From assembly GCA_018376905.1 (NCBI GenBank), contig JAHAAK010000004.1, forward strand, positions 1-64,000: a DNA stretch of 64,000 nucleotides, in the 5' to 3' direction. Each line of letters starts with the position of its first letter. The stretch's first letter is position 1. The translations under genes and the position numbers were made by a program. This DNA comes from Collinsella sp. (GTDB lineage Bacteria; Actinomycetota; Coriobacteriia; Coriobacteriales; Coriobacteriaceae). Positions 16,331-24,869 of the stretch are shown here, piece after piece. The notes under the pieces were generated by a model. The model saw nothing but the letters and a program-made list of their open reading frames with translations, was not told where the DNA came from and searched no databases.

Positions 16331-17320
16331 ATGGTAAGTATTGTTCTTGCTAGCCACGGGGACTTGGCTGCTGGAATCAAGCAGACGGGCTCGATGGTCT
16401 TTGGCGATCAGCCGTCTGTAGCCGTGGTCTCGCTCGAGCCGAGCATGGGCCCCGACGACTTCCGTGCCAAGGTCGAGGAAGCAGTCGCTTCCTTCGAGGA
16501 CCAGGAACAGGTGCTCTTCCTCGTTGATCTGTGGGGCGGCACGCCGTTCAACCAGATCAGCGGGCTCATCGAGGGCCACGATTCCTGGGCTATCGTCACC
16601 GGTGTCAACCTGCCTATGCTCATCGAGGCATATTCGCAGCGCTTTGACGCAAAGAACACTGCACATGCGATCGCAAAACATCTCGTGACTGAGGCTAAGG
16701 CTGGCGTGCGCGTCAAGCCCGAGTCTCTGGAGCCCGAGGAGAAGAAGCCGGCTGCGGCCGCCGCTGCTCCTGCAGGCGCCATCCCTCCGGGAACGGTCAT
16801 CGGCGATGGGCACATCAAGATCGCCCACGTCCGTATCGACACCCGTCTGCTTCATGGTCAGGTGGCCACCACGTGGACCAAGCAGATCAACCCCAACCGC
16901 ATCATCGTGGTTTCCGACGGCGTTGCTCACGACGAGCTCCGCAAGACCATGATCGAGCAGGCTGCCCCTCCGGGAGTCCATGCCAATGTCGTGCCTATCA
17001 AGAAGATGGCCGAGGTCGTCAAGGACACGCGTTTTGGTGACACCAAGGCCATGCTGCTCTTCGAGAACCCACAGGATCTGCTCAAGGCCATCGAGGCCGG
17101 CGTCGACATCAAGGAAGTCAACATCGGTTCCATGGCTCACTCCAAGGGCAAGGTCGTCGTCACCAACGCTGTTGCTATGGGCGATGACGACGTTAAGACC
17201 CTCGAGGCCCTCAAGGCCAAGGGCGTCAAGTTCGAGGTCCGCAAGGTTCCTTCGGATGCTTCCGAGGATCTCGACGCCATGTTGAAGAAAGCTAAGGCCG
17301 AACTGGCCGCTCAAGCATAG
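16331..17320 (+). CDS. manX: PTS mannose-family EIIAB subunit
   Basis: A 329-residue cytosolic fusion. The EIIA domain (residues 1-130) starts MVSIVLASHG, with His9 as the phosphorylation site that takes phosphate from HPr. An Ala/Pro-rich linker (about 137-155, PAAAAAAPAGAIPPG) leads to the EIIB domain (from about 162), whose phosphohistidine is His175 in DTRLLHGQV. It passes phosphate to the incoming hexose, typically mannose, glucose or glucosamine. ATG 16331 lies 7 nt after AAAAGGAGG; a GTG at 16328 is less well spaced. It is first in an operon with EIIC, EIID and a DUF956 gene, the usual order for the housekeeping glucose/mannose PTS. Confidence 0.95.
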   Translation: MVSIVLASHGDLAAGIKQTGSMVFGDQPSVAVVSLEPSMGPDDFRAKVEEAVASFEDQEQVLFLVDLWGGTPFNQISGLIEGHDSWAIVTGVNLPMLIEAYSQRFDAKNTAHAIAKHLVTEAKAGVRVKPESLEPEEKKPAAAAAAPAGAIPPGTVIGDGHIKIAHVRIDTRLLHGQVATTWTKQINPNRIIVVSDGVAHDELRKTMIEQAAPPGVHANVVPIKKMAEVVKDTRFGDTKAMLLFENPQDLLKAIEAGVDIKEVNIGSMAHSKGKVVVTNAVAMGDDDVKTLEALKAKGVKFEVRKVPSDASEDLDAMLKKAKAELAAQA

Positions 17321-17338
17321 TAAAGGAGGGTCCGATAC

Positions 17339-18157
17339 ATGTCTGCAATCACTATTCTGCTTGTTGCGATTGTCGCGTTGCTTGCCGGTATGGAAGGCAT
17401 TCTGGATGAGTTCCAGTTCCATCAGCCGCTCGTGGCATGCACGCTTATCGGTCTCGTAACCGGTCACCTTCAGGAGGGCATCCTCCTGGGCGGTTCGCTC
17501 CAGATGATGGCCCTTGGCTGGGCTAACGTCGGCGCCGCCGTCGCGCCTGACGCCGCTCTGGCCTCGGTCGCTTCTTCGATCATCATGGTGCTCGCCCTCA
17601 ACGGCGGCGCCACTGATTCGGCCAAGGCCGTTACCGCGGCCATCGCCGTCGCCGTCCCGCTGTCGGTCGCTGGTCTGTTCCTGACCATGATCTGCCGTAC
17701 CATTGCTACCGCTATCGCTCACGCCATGGACGGTTGCGCCGAGAAGGGCGACTTCTCCGGCATCGAGCGCTGGCAGTACGCTGCCATCCTCATGCAGGGC
17801 CTTCGTATCGCCATCCCGGCAGTACTTCTGTGCATCATCCCGGCCGAGGCCGTTACCAACGCGCTTAACGCTATGCCCGACTGGCTGTCCGGCGGCATGG
17901 CTGTCGGCGGCGGCATGGTCGCTTCCGTCGGTTACGCCATGGTCATCAACATGATGGCCACCAAGGAGACCTGGCCGTTCTTCATCCTCGGCTTTGTCCT
18001 TGCTGCCATCCCTCAGCTCACGCTGATCGCCCTTGGCCTCATCGGCATCTCCCTTGCCCTCATCTACCTTGGCCTTAAGGATCTGGCCAAGCAGGGTGGC
18101 GGCATGGGCGGCGGCTCCGGTGACCCGCTCGGCGACATTTTGAACGATTACGAGTAG
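17339..18157 (+). CDS. manY: PTS mannose-family EIIC subunit
   Basis: A 272-residue integral membrane protein that forms the sugar channel with EIID. It has several long hydrophobic segments, beginning at residues 2-18 (SAITILLVAIVALLAGM), and the family pattern GLVTGHLQEGILLGGSLQMMALGWANVGAA near residue 40. The C-terminus is a Gly-rich cytosolic tail. AAAGGAGG precedes ATG 17339 by about 9 nt, and the gene starts 18 nt after manX. Confidence 0.95.
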   Translation: MSAITILLVAIVALLAGMEGILDEFQFHQPLVACTLIGLVTGHLQEGILLGGSLQMMALGWANVGAAVAPDAALASVASSIIMVLALNGGATDSAKAVTAAIAVAVPLSVAGLFLTMICRTIATAIAHAMDGCAEKGDFSGIERWQYAAILMQGLRIAIPAVLLCIIPAEAVTNALNAMPDWLSGGMAVGGGMVASVGYAMVINMMATKETWPFFILGFVLAAIPQLTLIALGLIGISLALIYLGLKDLAKQGGGMGGGSGDPLGDILNDYE

Positions 18158-18173
18158 GAGGGGAGTGATACAT

Positions 18174-19094
18174 ATGGCAGAGAACAAGATTCAGCTCACC
18201 AAGGCTGACCGCAAGAAGGTTTGCTTCCGTCATCAGTTCCTTCAGGGCTCGTGGAACTACGAGCGTATGCAGAACGGCGGCTGGTGCTTCGCAATGATCC
18301 CTGCGATCAAGAAGCTCTACACCAGCAAGGATGACCAGATTGCCGCTCTTAAGCGCCACCTGGAGTTCTATAACACCCACCCCTATGTTTCCGCCCCCGT
18401 CATTGGCGTTACCCTCGCTCTCGAGGAGGAGCGCGCCAACGGTGCCCCGATTGACGACGTCGCCATTCAGGGCGTCAAGGTCGGTATGATGGGCCCGCTC
18501 GCCGGCGTCGGCGACCCCGCCTTCTGGTTCACCCTTCGCCCGATCCTGGGCGCTCTGGGCGCTTCCCTGGCCCTGTCCGGCAGCATCGCCGGTCCGCTGC
18601 TGTTCTTCTTCGCGTGGAACATCATCCGTTACGCCTTCCTGTGGTACACGCAGGAGTTTGGCTACAAGGTCGGCTCCTCCATCGCCAAGGACCTCTCCGG
18701 CGGTCTGATGGGCAAGGTCACCGAGGGTGCATCCATCCTGGGTATGTTCATCATCGGCGCCCTGGTCGAGCGCTGGGTGTCCATCTCCTTCACCCCGGTC
18801 GTCTCCAAGGTCACGCAGTCTGCTGGCGCCTTTATCGACTGGGCTAACCTGCCCTCCGGTTCTGAGGGTATCAAGGAAGCGCTGACGATGTACAACTCCG
18901 TCGGTGCTACCGCCCTTGATCAGATGAAGGTCACCACGCTTCAGGCCAACCTCGATCAGCTCATCCCCGGCCTTGCCGCCGTGTGCCTGACCCTGCTGGT
19001 CTGCAAGCTCCTCAAGAAGAAGGTCAGCCCGATCGTCATCATCCTGGCTCTCTTCGCCATCGGCATCATCGGTCGCGTCTGCGGCTTCATGTAA
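18174..19094 (+). CDS. manZ: PTS mannose-family EIID subunit
   Basis: A 306-residue EIID. The N-terminal cytosolic part carries the family signature (FLQGSWNYERMQNGGWCFAMIP near residue 23), followed by GVKVGMMGPLAGVGDPAFW near 105 and C-terminal membrane helices. It completes the permease with EIIC. ATG 18174 is chosen over GTG 18165 because GGAGGGGAG sits 9 nt before it. It lies 16 nt after manY in the same operon. Confidence 0.95.
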   Translation: MAENKIQLTKADRKKVCFRHQFLQGSWNYERMQNGGWCFAMIPAIKKLYTSKDDQIAALKRHLEFYNTHPYVSAPVIGVTLALEEERANGAPIDDVAIQGVKVGMMGPLAGVGDPAFWFTLRPILGALGASLALSGSIAGPLLFFFAWNIIRYAFLWYTQEFGYKVGSSIAKDLSGGLMGKVTEGASILGMFIIGALVERWVSISFTPVVSKVTQSAGAFIDWANLPSGSEGIKEALTMYNSVGATALDQMKVTTLQANLDQLIPGLAAVCLTLLVCKLLKKKVSPIVIILALFAIGIIGRVCGFM

Positions 19095-19150
19095 GCACGC
19101 TTCGGCTTAAGACCGAGAATTGCTAGGCAAGGGCTTTTGAGCCATTGAAA

Positions 19151-19196
19151 CGGACCGCACCGGGTGGGTACACTGGATGCGGTCCGATTGTTTTAT
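19151..19196 (+). terminator. intercistronic terminator before manO
   Basis: CGGACCGCA and TGCGGTCCG form a perfect 9-bp stem followed by ATTGTTTTATTT. It would reduce read-through from manZ into the DUF956 gene, whose GGAGGGCGAGG ribosome site follows at once. Confidence 0.75.
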
Positions 19197-19214
19197 TTGG
19201 AGGGCGAGGCGCGC

Positions 19215-19613
19215 ATGGCGCAATCTCAGAACAGCACGGTCGATCTGGCAACGCCGGCAACCTGCCTGATGGGGCTTACCAGCCACGGTAACGTGATGGT
19301 GGGCAATAAGGCGTTCGAGTACTATAACGAGCGCAATCCCGAGGATTATATTCAAATCCCGTGGGACGAGGTCGACTATATTGCCGCCGAGGTTTTGCGC
19401 GGCACCAAGAAGATTACGCGTTTTGCCATCTTCACCAAGGACAACGGTCACTTTACGTTTTCGACGCGCGACGACAAAGAGACGCTGCGCGCTGTGCGCA
19501 AGTACGTGGACGAGGATAGACTCGTGCGTTCGCCCGACTTTATCGACGTAACGACCAAGGGCGCCAAGAGCATCCCTGCTGCCATCAAAAGCCTCTTTCA
19601 CAAAGGCGACTAG
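19215..19613 (+). CDS. manO: DUF956 family protein (ManO-like)
   Basis: A 132-residue member of DUF956, a family regularly encoded at the end of mannose-PTS operons. A role in controlling PTS expression or activity has been proposed, but the mechanism is not settled. Visible family features are the early GLTSHGNVMVGNKAFEYYN segment, the IPWDEVDYIAAEVL segment and the conserved RFAIFTKDNGHFTFSTRDDKE. There is no membrane segment. ATG 19215 follows GGAGGGCGAGG; an upstream in-frame start at 19164 lies inside the terminator. Expression is probably set by partial read-through. Confidence 0.9.
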   Translation: MAQSQNSTVDLATPATCLMGLTSHGNVMVGNKAFEYYNERNPEDYIQIPWDEVDYIAAEVLRGTKKITRFAIFTKDNGHFTFSTRDDKETLRAVRKYVDEDRLVRSPDFIDVTTKGAKSIPAAIKSLFHKGD

Positions 19614-19631
19614 TCGTCTGCGATAGATGGC

Positions 19632-19680
19632 GGAAAATGCATCCCGGAATTCGTTCTCATTCCGGGATGCATTTTCCTTT
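19632..19680. terminator. bidirectional terminator after manO
   Basis: Perfect 19-bp stem (GGAAAATGCATCCCGGAAT and complement) with an 8-nt loop and T-rich 3' side, 18 nt after the manO stop. Confidence 0.85.
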
Positions 19681-19842
19681 TGAGCGCCAGTTGGGAAAGC
19701 TTGTCCCATTATTTCGCGTTATTCCGGGTTATTCTTTCCGATATTGAGGATTGCCCTCGGAAACTATTCGCTATAGAGCCTTCTCGATGAGTGGCCATGC
19801 GCTACATGGCAAAGGGGTAAATCTGCTACACTAGTACAACAT

Positions 19843-19918
19843 GCCTCCGTAGCTCAGGGGATAGAGCACCGCTCTCCTAAAGCGGGTGTCGACGGTTCGA
19901 ATCCGCCCGGGGGCACCA
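19843..19918 (+). tRNA. tRNA-Arg (anticodon CCT)
   Basis: A cloverleaf is readable. The acceptor GCCTCCG pairs with CGGGGGC, the D arm is AGCTC...GAGC, the anticodon stem CCGCT/AGCGG encloses CTCCTAA (anticodon CCT, Arg), and the T arm has GGTTCGAATCC. The discriminator A and CCA end (19916-19918) are encoded. Its 3' half is duplicated at 20025. Confidence 0.95.
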
Positions 19919-20102
19919 GGGAATATGACGGCGTCGCGGGAGCGGCGCCGTTTCTGGTTTGCGGGGGCCGCCGGCGGATGCGGGCCGTCGACACCCGCGC
20001 CACCAATTTCCCCGCGGGGGAGTTTTCGAATCCGCCCGGGGGCACCAGGGAATATGACGGCGTCGCGGGAGCGGCGCCGTTTCTGGTTTGCGGGGGCCGC
20101 CG
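19896..20102 (+). repeat. direct repeat of the tRNA-Arg 3' end (att-like)
   Basis: Positions 19896-19973 and 20025-20102 are identical over 78 bp. The repeat starts in the T loop (TTCGAATCCG), includes the acceptor 3' strand and CCA, and continues 55 bp past the tRNA. The 51 bp between the copies contains an inverted piece of the tRNA (CCGTCGACACCCGC at about 19985-19998). Duplicated tRNA 3' ends are hallmarks of integrase attachment sites; here they may be the scar of a lost element. Confidence 0.75.
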
Positions 20103-20136
20103 TGCTGCTCGCCCGTGGGGGACTGGCATCTGTTTC

Positions 20137-21337
20137 CTAGAGTGCGCTGCGGTAAATCTTTCTCGCGTTGTCCAGCGTGAGCTTCCTGAAGCTGCCGAAG
20201 AGCTCTCCGCGGTTGATCTTGAGGCCCGGAATCATCTTTTCGATATCGTCCTCGGTGACTCCGAACTCCGATAGCGCGCGCGGCATTCCCAGCGAGACGA
20301 AGAAATCCTGCAGCTCGTCGATGGTCGCTTCGACCGCGTACTCGATTGCCTGCTCGGGGGTTACCTCCACATCGAGCTCGTCCGCGTCCGAATCGATGGG
20401 TTCGATGCCAAGGGCCTGGGCGCTGAACTCCAGGAAGCGCTCAGGGTGCTCTCGCCATACGTAGCGCATCCAGGCGGGGAAGATGACGGCGAGGCCGGCG
20501 CCGTGCGTGATCTTGGTGTCCAGTGCGGATAGCTCGTGCTCAAGGCCGCGGCAGGTCCAATCGCCGTCGCGCAGGGCGTTATGGGCGAGCGTACCCACCC
20601 ACATGATCTCGGCGCGGGCGTCGTAGTCATCGGGGTTCTCCATCACCTTGGGCGCCGCCTCCCTCGCGGCGCGCACTAGCCCGCAGGCGATGTTGTCGGT
20701 TACGCCCACGGCGGGCTCGCCGGAGAAGAGTCGCTCCATGATATGGGCGATCATGTCGGTCACTCCCGCGGCGGTCTGGCGGGCGGGCAGGCTGAAGGTC
20801 AGCTCCGGGTCGAGGAAGGCGATGGCCGGGCGGTTGAGGTCCGTGTTAATGCTGCATTTGAGGTGCTCCTCGTCGTTGCTGATAACGCAGGAGTTAGAGG
20901 CCTCGGAACCGGATGCGGGGATGGTCACCACGCAGGCGACGTCGATGCGGTCGGCGGGAACGGCGCGCTTGCGGAAGAAGTCCCATACGTCGCCGTCGTA
21001 TACCGCCCCAGTGCGATGGCCTTCGCGCAGTCCATGACGGAGCCGCCGCCCACGGGCAGGATGATGTCGGCGTCGTTTGCCCGTGCGAGCTCGACGCCTT
21101 CTCGTGCCAAGCCTATTTCGGGGTTTGGACGCACCCCTCCAAGCCCGATGTGCTCCACGCCCGCGGCATCGAGCGATGCCCTCACGCGGACGAGCGTTCC
21201 GCAGTGAACTGCGGAACCCCTGCCGTAGACAATGAGCGCTCAGCGGTAGCCGGAGGCGGACAGAGTCCCCCAACCTTGTCGGTCGCTTTTCGCCTAAAGA
21301 CAAAGCGGGTGGGGGAGTAGAAGGAGAAATCGTTCAT
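20137..21337 (-). pseudogene. iron-containing alcohol dehydrogenase, multiply disrupted
   Basis: This is a relic of a butanol-dehydrogenase-type (YqhD/BDH-like) NAD(P)H-dependent Fe-ADH, normally about 385-390 residues. The original start is ATG 21337 (MNDFSFYSPTRFVF) with GGAG upstream. A frameshift near 21265 is followed in the next frame by GYR-stop-ALIVYG (TGA near 21245), then PVGGGSVMDCAKAIALG, then another frameshift near 21015. The remainder is intact to the end: PASGSEASNSCVIS, the metal-binding GLEHELSALDTKITHGAGLAVIFPAW split across typical His positions, and ERFLEFSAQALGI. At least three independent lesions mean no functional enzyme. The decay extends into the neighbouring region. 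Confidence 0.88.
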
Positions 21338-22017
21338 GGAGCTCCAATCTGGCGTTTCGCCCTACATGCGCGGAGGAGTTTTTCGGGCGCATCGCCTGCG
21401 TTCGCGTCGCAATCTCGGCGGCGCGGTGCGGTCCGTGGATTCCATCGTATCGCCCGCGGCACCCCTTACCGACGATTGAGGCGAGTCTGCATTTCGCGGC
21501 GCGACGTCCACCTGGCGGACGATATCCGTTCACGACACGTGGCCGTCCCGGTCGCAATAGCGTATGCGCACCGGGTTGCCGAGATGGGCCTGCGACCCCT
21601 TCTCCTGATGCGAGCGCGCGAGACGGGCGAGCAGCGGCGCGAGCACCTGCTCGACCGTCTCCTCCCGATACCACGCCGCCACGGGCAACCCGTTCACGTC
21701 AAACCCGTACGTTCGCCATGCCATTCGCCTCGCCGCCTTCGCCGAACGAAACCGCGTATCCAGACCGCCGGTCCCCCACCCAGCACTTCGACGAGCCTTC
21801 GCGCTCACTTCTGCGGTCGGGATGCGCCCGCGAGGCGCTCGGCAGGCAGCGCCATTTCCGCTCGCTGTGTCGAGCGCGAGTGTCGAGAAGTCGCCATATG
21901 CCACTCAGATGTAGCATGGAGTGCCGAAGCGCACGCGCCCGTGACGAAACACTGGCGCCAACCCGTTCCGCGCACCACCCCGCCCGTAAGGTGTGTGGCG
22001 AAAGGAGGACCAGCCGC
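21338..22017. other. decayed region with a second copy of the levR promoter
   Basis: No intact gene. On the minus strand, about 21600-21760 encodes a segment (WRTYGFDVNGLPVAAWYREE, then VEQVLAPLLARLARSHQEKG) that looks like the start of a P-loop sugar/nucleoside kinase relative, cut short. From about 21825 to 22017 the sequence closely matches 26655-26854, the region upstream of intact levR, including the AAAGGAGGA ribosome site. Confidence 0.55.
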
Positions 22018-22208
22018 ATGAACATCCCCGAGACACAGAGCCTACCTCGATCGCATTCCGCACGAGCTTCTCTGACATTTCCGCCCATTACCACGTGGAG
22101 GTCCCCGTCGCGGAGATCGCCTACGCATACGACTACATCAATTCCCGGCATGCCCCGCGCAGGCAGGCCACGCTGAACGACGGGTCCGCGGCCCGGCAGG
22201 ACGAATGA
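22018..22208 (+). pseudogene. levR: internally deleted levR copy
   Basis: It begins exactly like the intact levR at 26855 (MNIPETQ), loses about 11 bp after ACACAGA, and then jumps at GCAT microhomology to the last ~50 codons, which are now out of frame with the start (AFRTSFSDISAHYHVEV...INSRHAPRRQA). Relative to the intact copy about 2.55 kb is missing (26901-29453). The sequence after the stop also matches that following intact levR, so this is an old duplicate that collapsed. The intact copy must regulate the PTS operon that follows. Confidence 0.88.
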
Positions 22209-22271
22209 CGCGCTTCGGCACAGGCCATGCCGAAACGCGTCACGCAAGCAAAGGAAGGAAGCCAACATCAC

Positions 22272-22760
22272 ATGAGCATCATCGCAGCACGCATCGACAA
22301 CCGCCTGCTACACGGCATAGTGGCAACCCAGTGGGTACCCGAGTTCCGTCCGCAGCGTCTCATGGTCATCGATGACATCGTCGCCAACGACCCGACCAAG
22401 AAGGCCGCCATGCGGATGGCAAAGCCCTCGGGAGTCGCCCTCTCCATTATCAACAAGGAGACGGCTCTCACGAACTATCGGGCGGGCAAGTACGACGACC
22501 ACACGGTCTTCATCGTGGCGCGAGACCCCCAGACCATCCTCGACGTCATACAGACGGGCCAGGTTGTTCCCACACTCGTGGTCGGAGGCACAGTCTTTCC
22601 CGAAGAGGGGTCAGACGCCGTCCAGGTGAGCAGTCGCGCCTACGTCACCAAAGACGAGCTGCCCGCATATCGAGCGATTGCTGGCACCGGCTGCGACATC
22701 ACCGTTCGCTATGTGCCGGCCGACAAGCCCGTAGAGCTCTCCAGCATCATCACGCTTTAG
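22272..22760 (+). CDS. PTS mannose/fructose-family EIIB subunit
   Basis: A 162-residue cytosolic EIIB, with phosphohistidine His14 in RIDNRLLHGIVATQW. It accepts phosphate from the separate EIIA encoded at 24436 and passes it to the incoming sugar. ATG 22272 lies after AGGAAGGAAG. It is first in a five-gene run (IIB, IIC, IID, IIA, GH32 enzyme) that, with the LevR-type regulator downstream, resembles the levan/fructose PTS of Bacillus subtilis (levE equivalent). The substrate is probably a fructose-containing sugar, inferred from the GH32 partner. Confidence 0.92.
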   Translation: MSIIAARIDNRLLHGIVATQWVPEFRPQRLMVIDDIVANDPTKKAAMRMAKPSGVALSIINKETALTNYRAGKYDDHTVFIVARDPQTILDVIQTGQVVPTLVVGGTVFPEEGSDAVQVSSRAYVTKDELPAYRAIAGTGCDITVRYVPADKPVELSSIITL

Positions 22761-22775
22761 CAAGGGAGTGAACTT

Positions 22776-23549
22776 ATGACACCATCCATCATCCAGATAG
22801 CCGTCGTTACACTCATCGCCTTCATCTACGGAGCCGAGAAGAACGCGGGACAAATTCTCACGAACATGTCCGTCACGCCAGCATGGTTCGTCGGACTTGC
22901 GCTCGGCGACCCCGTAACCGGCCTCGCCGTCGGCGCCATCGTCCAACTCATGAGCCTGGGCGTGGCAGCCATGGGAGGAGCCTCCGTCCCCGACTATCCC
23001 ACTGCCGCCATCATTGGCGCCGTCGTTGCCATCACCTCGGGTCAGGAGGCGAGCGTCGGCGTTGCCGCCGGAATCGCAGTCGGCATGCTCGGCCTTCAGC
23101 TCGACGTCATCGCCAAGACGGCAAACGGCTTCCTCGGGCGTACCTCGCAGCGCTTTGCCGAAGAGGGCAAGTACTCGCAGATGAAGAGCGTACTTTTCCT
23201 CGGTCCGGTCTTCTATGGCCTTACGGCGGCCATCCCCACGTTTGCCGTACTGCTCTTTGGCGCCGATGCCGTCAACGCTTTCCTCTCCGTCATGCCCTCC
23301 TGGTTCACGACCGGCCTCTCCATCGCCGCCGGTATCCTCCCCGTCGTCGGCCTTGCGATGCTTCTGTCCTTCATGCCAATGAAGAAATTCATCGCCTACG
23401 CCATCGTTGGCTTCGTTCTGGCCGCCTACCTGCAGATAAGCATTCTCCCCATTGCCCTGCTCGGTGCCGCCGCGGCCATCGAGTACTACAAGTCGCACAG
23501 CAATCCGTCCGTAAACGCCCTCGACGCTGGAGGTCTGGAAGATGAGTAA
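22776..23549 (+). CDS. PTS mannose/fructose-family EIIC subunit
   Basis: A 257-residue membrane subunit with six to eight hydrophobic segments. It carries the typical stretch ALGDPVTGLAVGAIVQLMSLGVAAMGGASVPDY around residues 46-76 (written here in order, with MSLGVAAMGG as the core). It forms the translocation channel with the downstream EIID, whose start codon it overlaps by 8 nt, indicating translational coupling. It is shorter than the housekeeping EIIC at 17339 and clearly diverged from it. Confidence 0.92.
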   Translation: MTPSIIQIAVVTLIAFIYGAEKNAGQILTNMSVTPAWFVGLALGDPVTGLAVGAIVQLMSLGVAAMGGASVPDYPTAAIIGAVVAITSGQEASVGVAAGIAVGMLGLQLDVIAKTANGFLGRTSQRFAEEGKYSQMKSVLFLGPVFYGLTAAIPTFAVLLFGADAVNAFLSVMPSWFTTGLSIAAGILPVVGLAMLLSFMPMKKFIAYAIVGFVLAAYLQISILPIALLGAAAAIEYYKSHSNPSVNALDAGGLEDE

Positions 23550-24402
23550 CGAAGTTAACGCCACCAAGGCAAACGAAGCGCCAACCCGCCTGGCAGACGG
23601 AACGTACCAGCCAGTCCTCACCGTTTCCGATCTCGACCGTTGCGGCCGCCGCTGGATGCTCGGCGCGTCCATCTATAACTATGAGTCCCAGTGTGCCCCG
23701 GCGGTCATGTTCGCAACCGAACCCGCCCTGCGCAAGATCTATGCAGGAGACGAGGAGGGCTACCGCAGGTCACTTCTGAGCACCTATCGCTATTACAATG
23801 CGACTCCCCAGGTAAGCGGCCTGCTCCTCGGCGCCGGCCTAGCCTTGGAGGACAAGGGGCACAATGACGCCATCGACGCGGTCCAAGACCTTAAGATTGG
23901 CCTCATGGGCTCCCTCTCAGGAGTCGGCGATACGATCTTCGCCATCCTCATTCCCACCATCTTCGGCTCCATCGCCGCCTACATGGGACAGGCGGGAAAC
24001 CCCGTCGGCGTGCTTCTCTGGCTCGCCGTCGCCATCGCCATCTTCGTATGGAAGCTCTTTGACTGGCGCATAGGCTATAAGTTCGGCGACAAGCTCTTCA
24101 CGACCCTTGCCGAGAAGATGTCCGTTTTCACCGAGTCGACATCGGCACTTGGCATGATGGTCGTCGGTGCGCTCATCCCCACCGTCATCAAGGTCTCGTG
24201 TGGTCTCACGTTCACCATGGGTGACGTCACGCTCGACGTCCAGACGGGCATCCTCGACCAAATCATGGTCGGCATGCTGCCCGTAATAGCCACAGCCATC
24301 GTCTACGCCCTCGTCAAGCGCAAGGTCAGCATCAACAAGATTGTCCTCGGCATCCTCATCATCTCGTGGGTGTGCGCGGCTTTCGGCATTCTTGCTGCCT
24401 AG
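23542..24402 (+). CDS. PTS mannose/fructose-family EIID subunit
   Basis: A 286-residue EIID. After an extended 30-residue N-terminus it shows the family pattern LDRCGRRWMLGASIYNYESQ near residue 30, then LKIGLMGSLSGVGDTIFAIL near 115, then membrane helices to the end. It overlaps the EIIC gene by 8 nt. The differences from manZ (for example NYESQ in place of NYERM) support a different sugar. Confidence 0.92.
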   Translation: MSNEVNATKANEAPTRLADGTYQPVLTVSDLDRCGRRWMLGASIYNYESQCAPAVMFATEPALRKIYAGDEEGYRRSLLSTYRYYNATPQVSGLLLGAGLALEDKGHNDAIDAVQDLKIGLMGSLSGVGDTIFAILIPTIFGSIAAYMGQAGNPVGVLLWLAVAIAIFVWKLFDWRIGYKFGDKLFTTLAEKMSVFTESTSALGMMVVGALIPTVIKVSCGLTFTMGDVTLDVQTGILDQIMVGMLPVIATAIVYALVKRKVSINKIVLGILIISWVCAAFGILAA

Positions 24403-24435
24403 CCTAGGGCTAGACCAACCCACAAAGGACGCATT

Positions 24436-24840
24436 ATGAGGCACATCATCATTGCATCGCACTACGGCCTGGCAGCCGGACTCGGAGACACGCTCAAGGC
24501 CATCATAGGACCGGGGCACGACATCAGGGTTGTCTGCGCGTTTACAGACGAAACCCCGCTCGAGGAGAAGCTCGCCAGCGCATTCGAGGGCATCGCCGAA
24601 GATGACGAGACCCTCGTTCTCACCGACATCCTTCAGGGCAGCGTAAACCAGCTCGTAGCCTGCTCGGCTCCGCGAGGCGCGTTCATAGTGACCGGCGTAA
24701 ACCTTCCCGTGGCCCTCGAGCTCTCGCTCCTCGCCGGACAGCTTACTCCCGATGTGGTGAGGCATGTCGTCACCCAAGCCAAAGAGCAGCTCGTCTACCT
24801 CGGAGATCTTACTCCGGACGTTGACGAAGAAGACGAATAG
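24436..24840 (+). CDS. PTS mannose/fructose-family EIIA subunit
   Basis: A 134-residue cytosolic EIIA with phosphorylation site His9 in MRHIIIASHYGLAAG, where the usual SHG is SHY. The conserved DETLVLTDILQGSVNQ segment near residue 55 and TGVNLPVALEL near 80 fit the fold. It takes phosphate from HPr and supplies the free-standing EIIB. LevR proteins also contain an EIIA-like domain, so this subunit is the likely sensor partner. It starts 33 nt after the EIID stop. Confidence 0.9.
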   Translation: MRHIIIASHYGLAAGLGDTLKAIIGPGHDIRVVCAFTDETPLEEKLASAFEGIAEDDETLVLTDILQGSVNQLVACSAPRGAFIVTGVNLPVALELSLLAGQLTPDVVRHVVTQAKEQLVYLGDLTPDVDEEDE

Positions 24841-24869
24841 GAAAGACGCGACAGTAAGGAGGACGAGAC

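Noticed and set aside
16250..18187. 645-codon open frame antisense to the mannose PTS genes
   Set aside because: Its product is His/Asp/Gly-rich nonsense typical of high-GC antisense frames; EIIAB and EIIC are unambiguous on the plus strand.
19854..20129. Minus-strand frame encoding PPGGFEPSTPALGERCSIP-like peptide
   Set aside because: This is the well-known false translation of a tRNA gene; it overlaps tRNA-Arg and its duplicated end.
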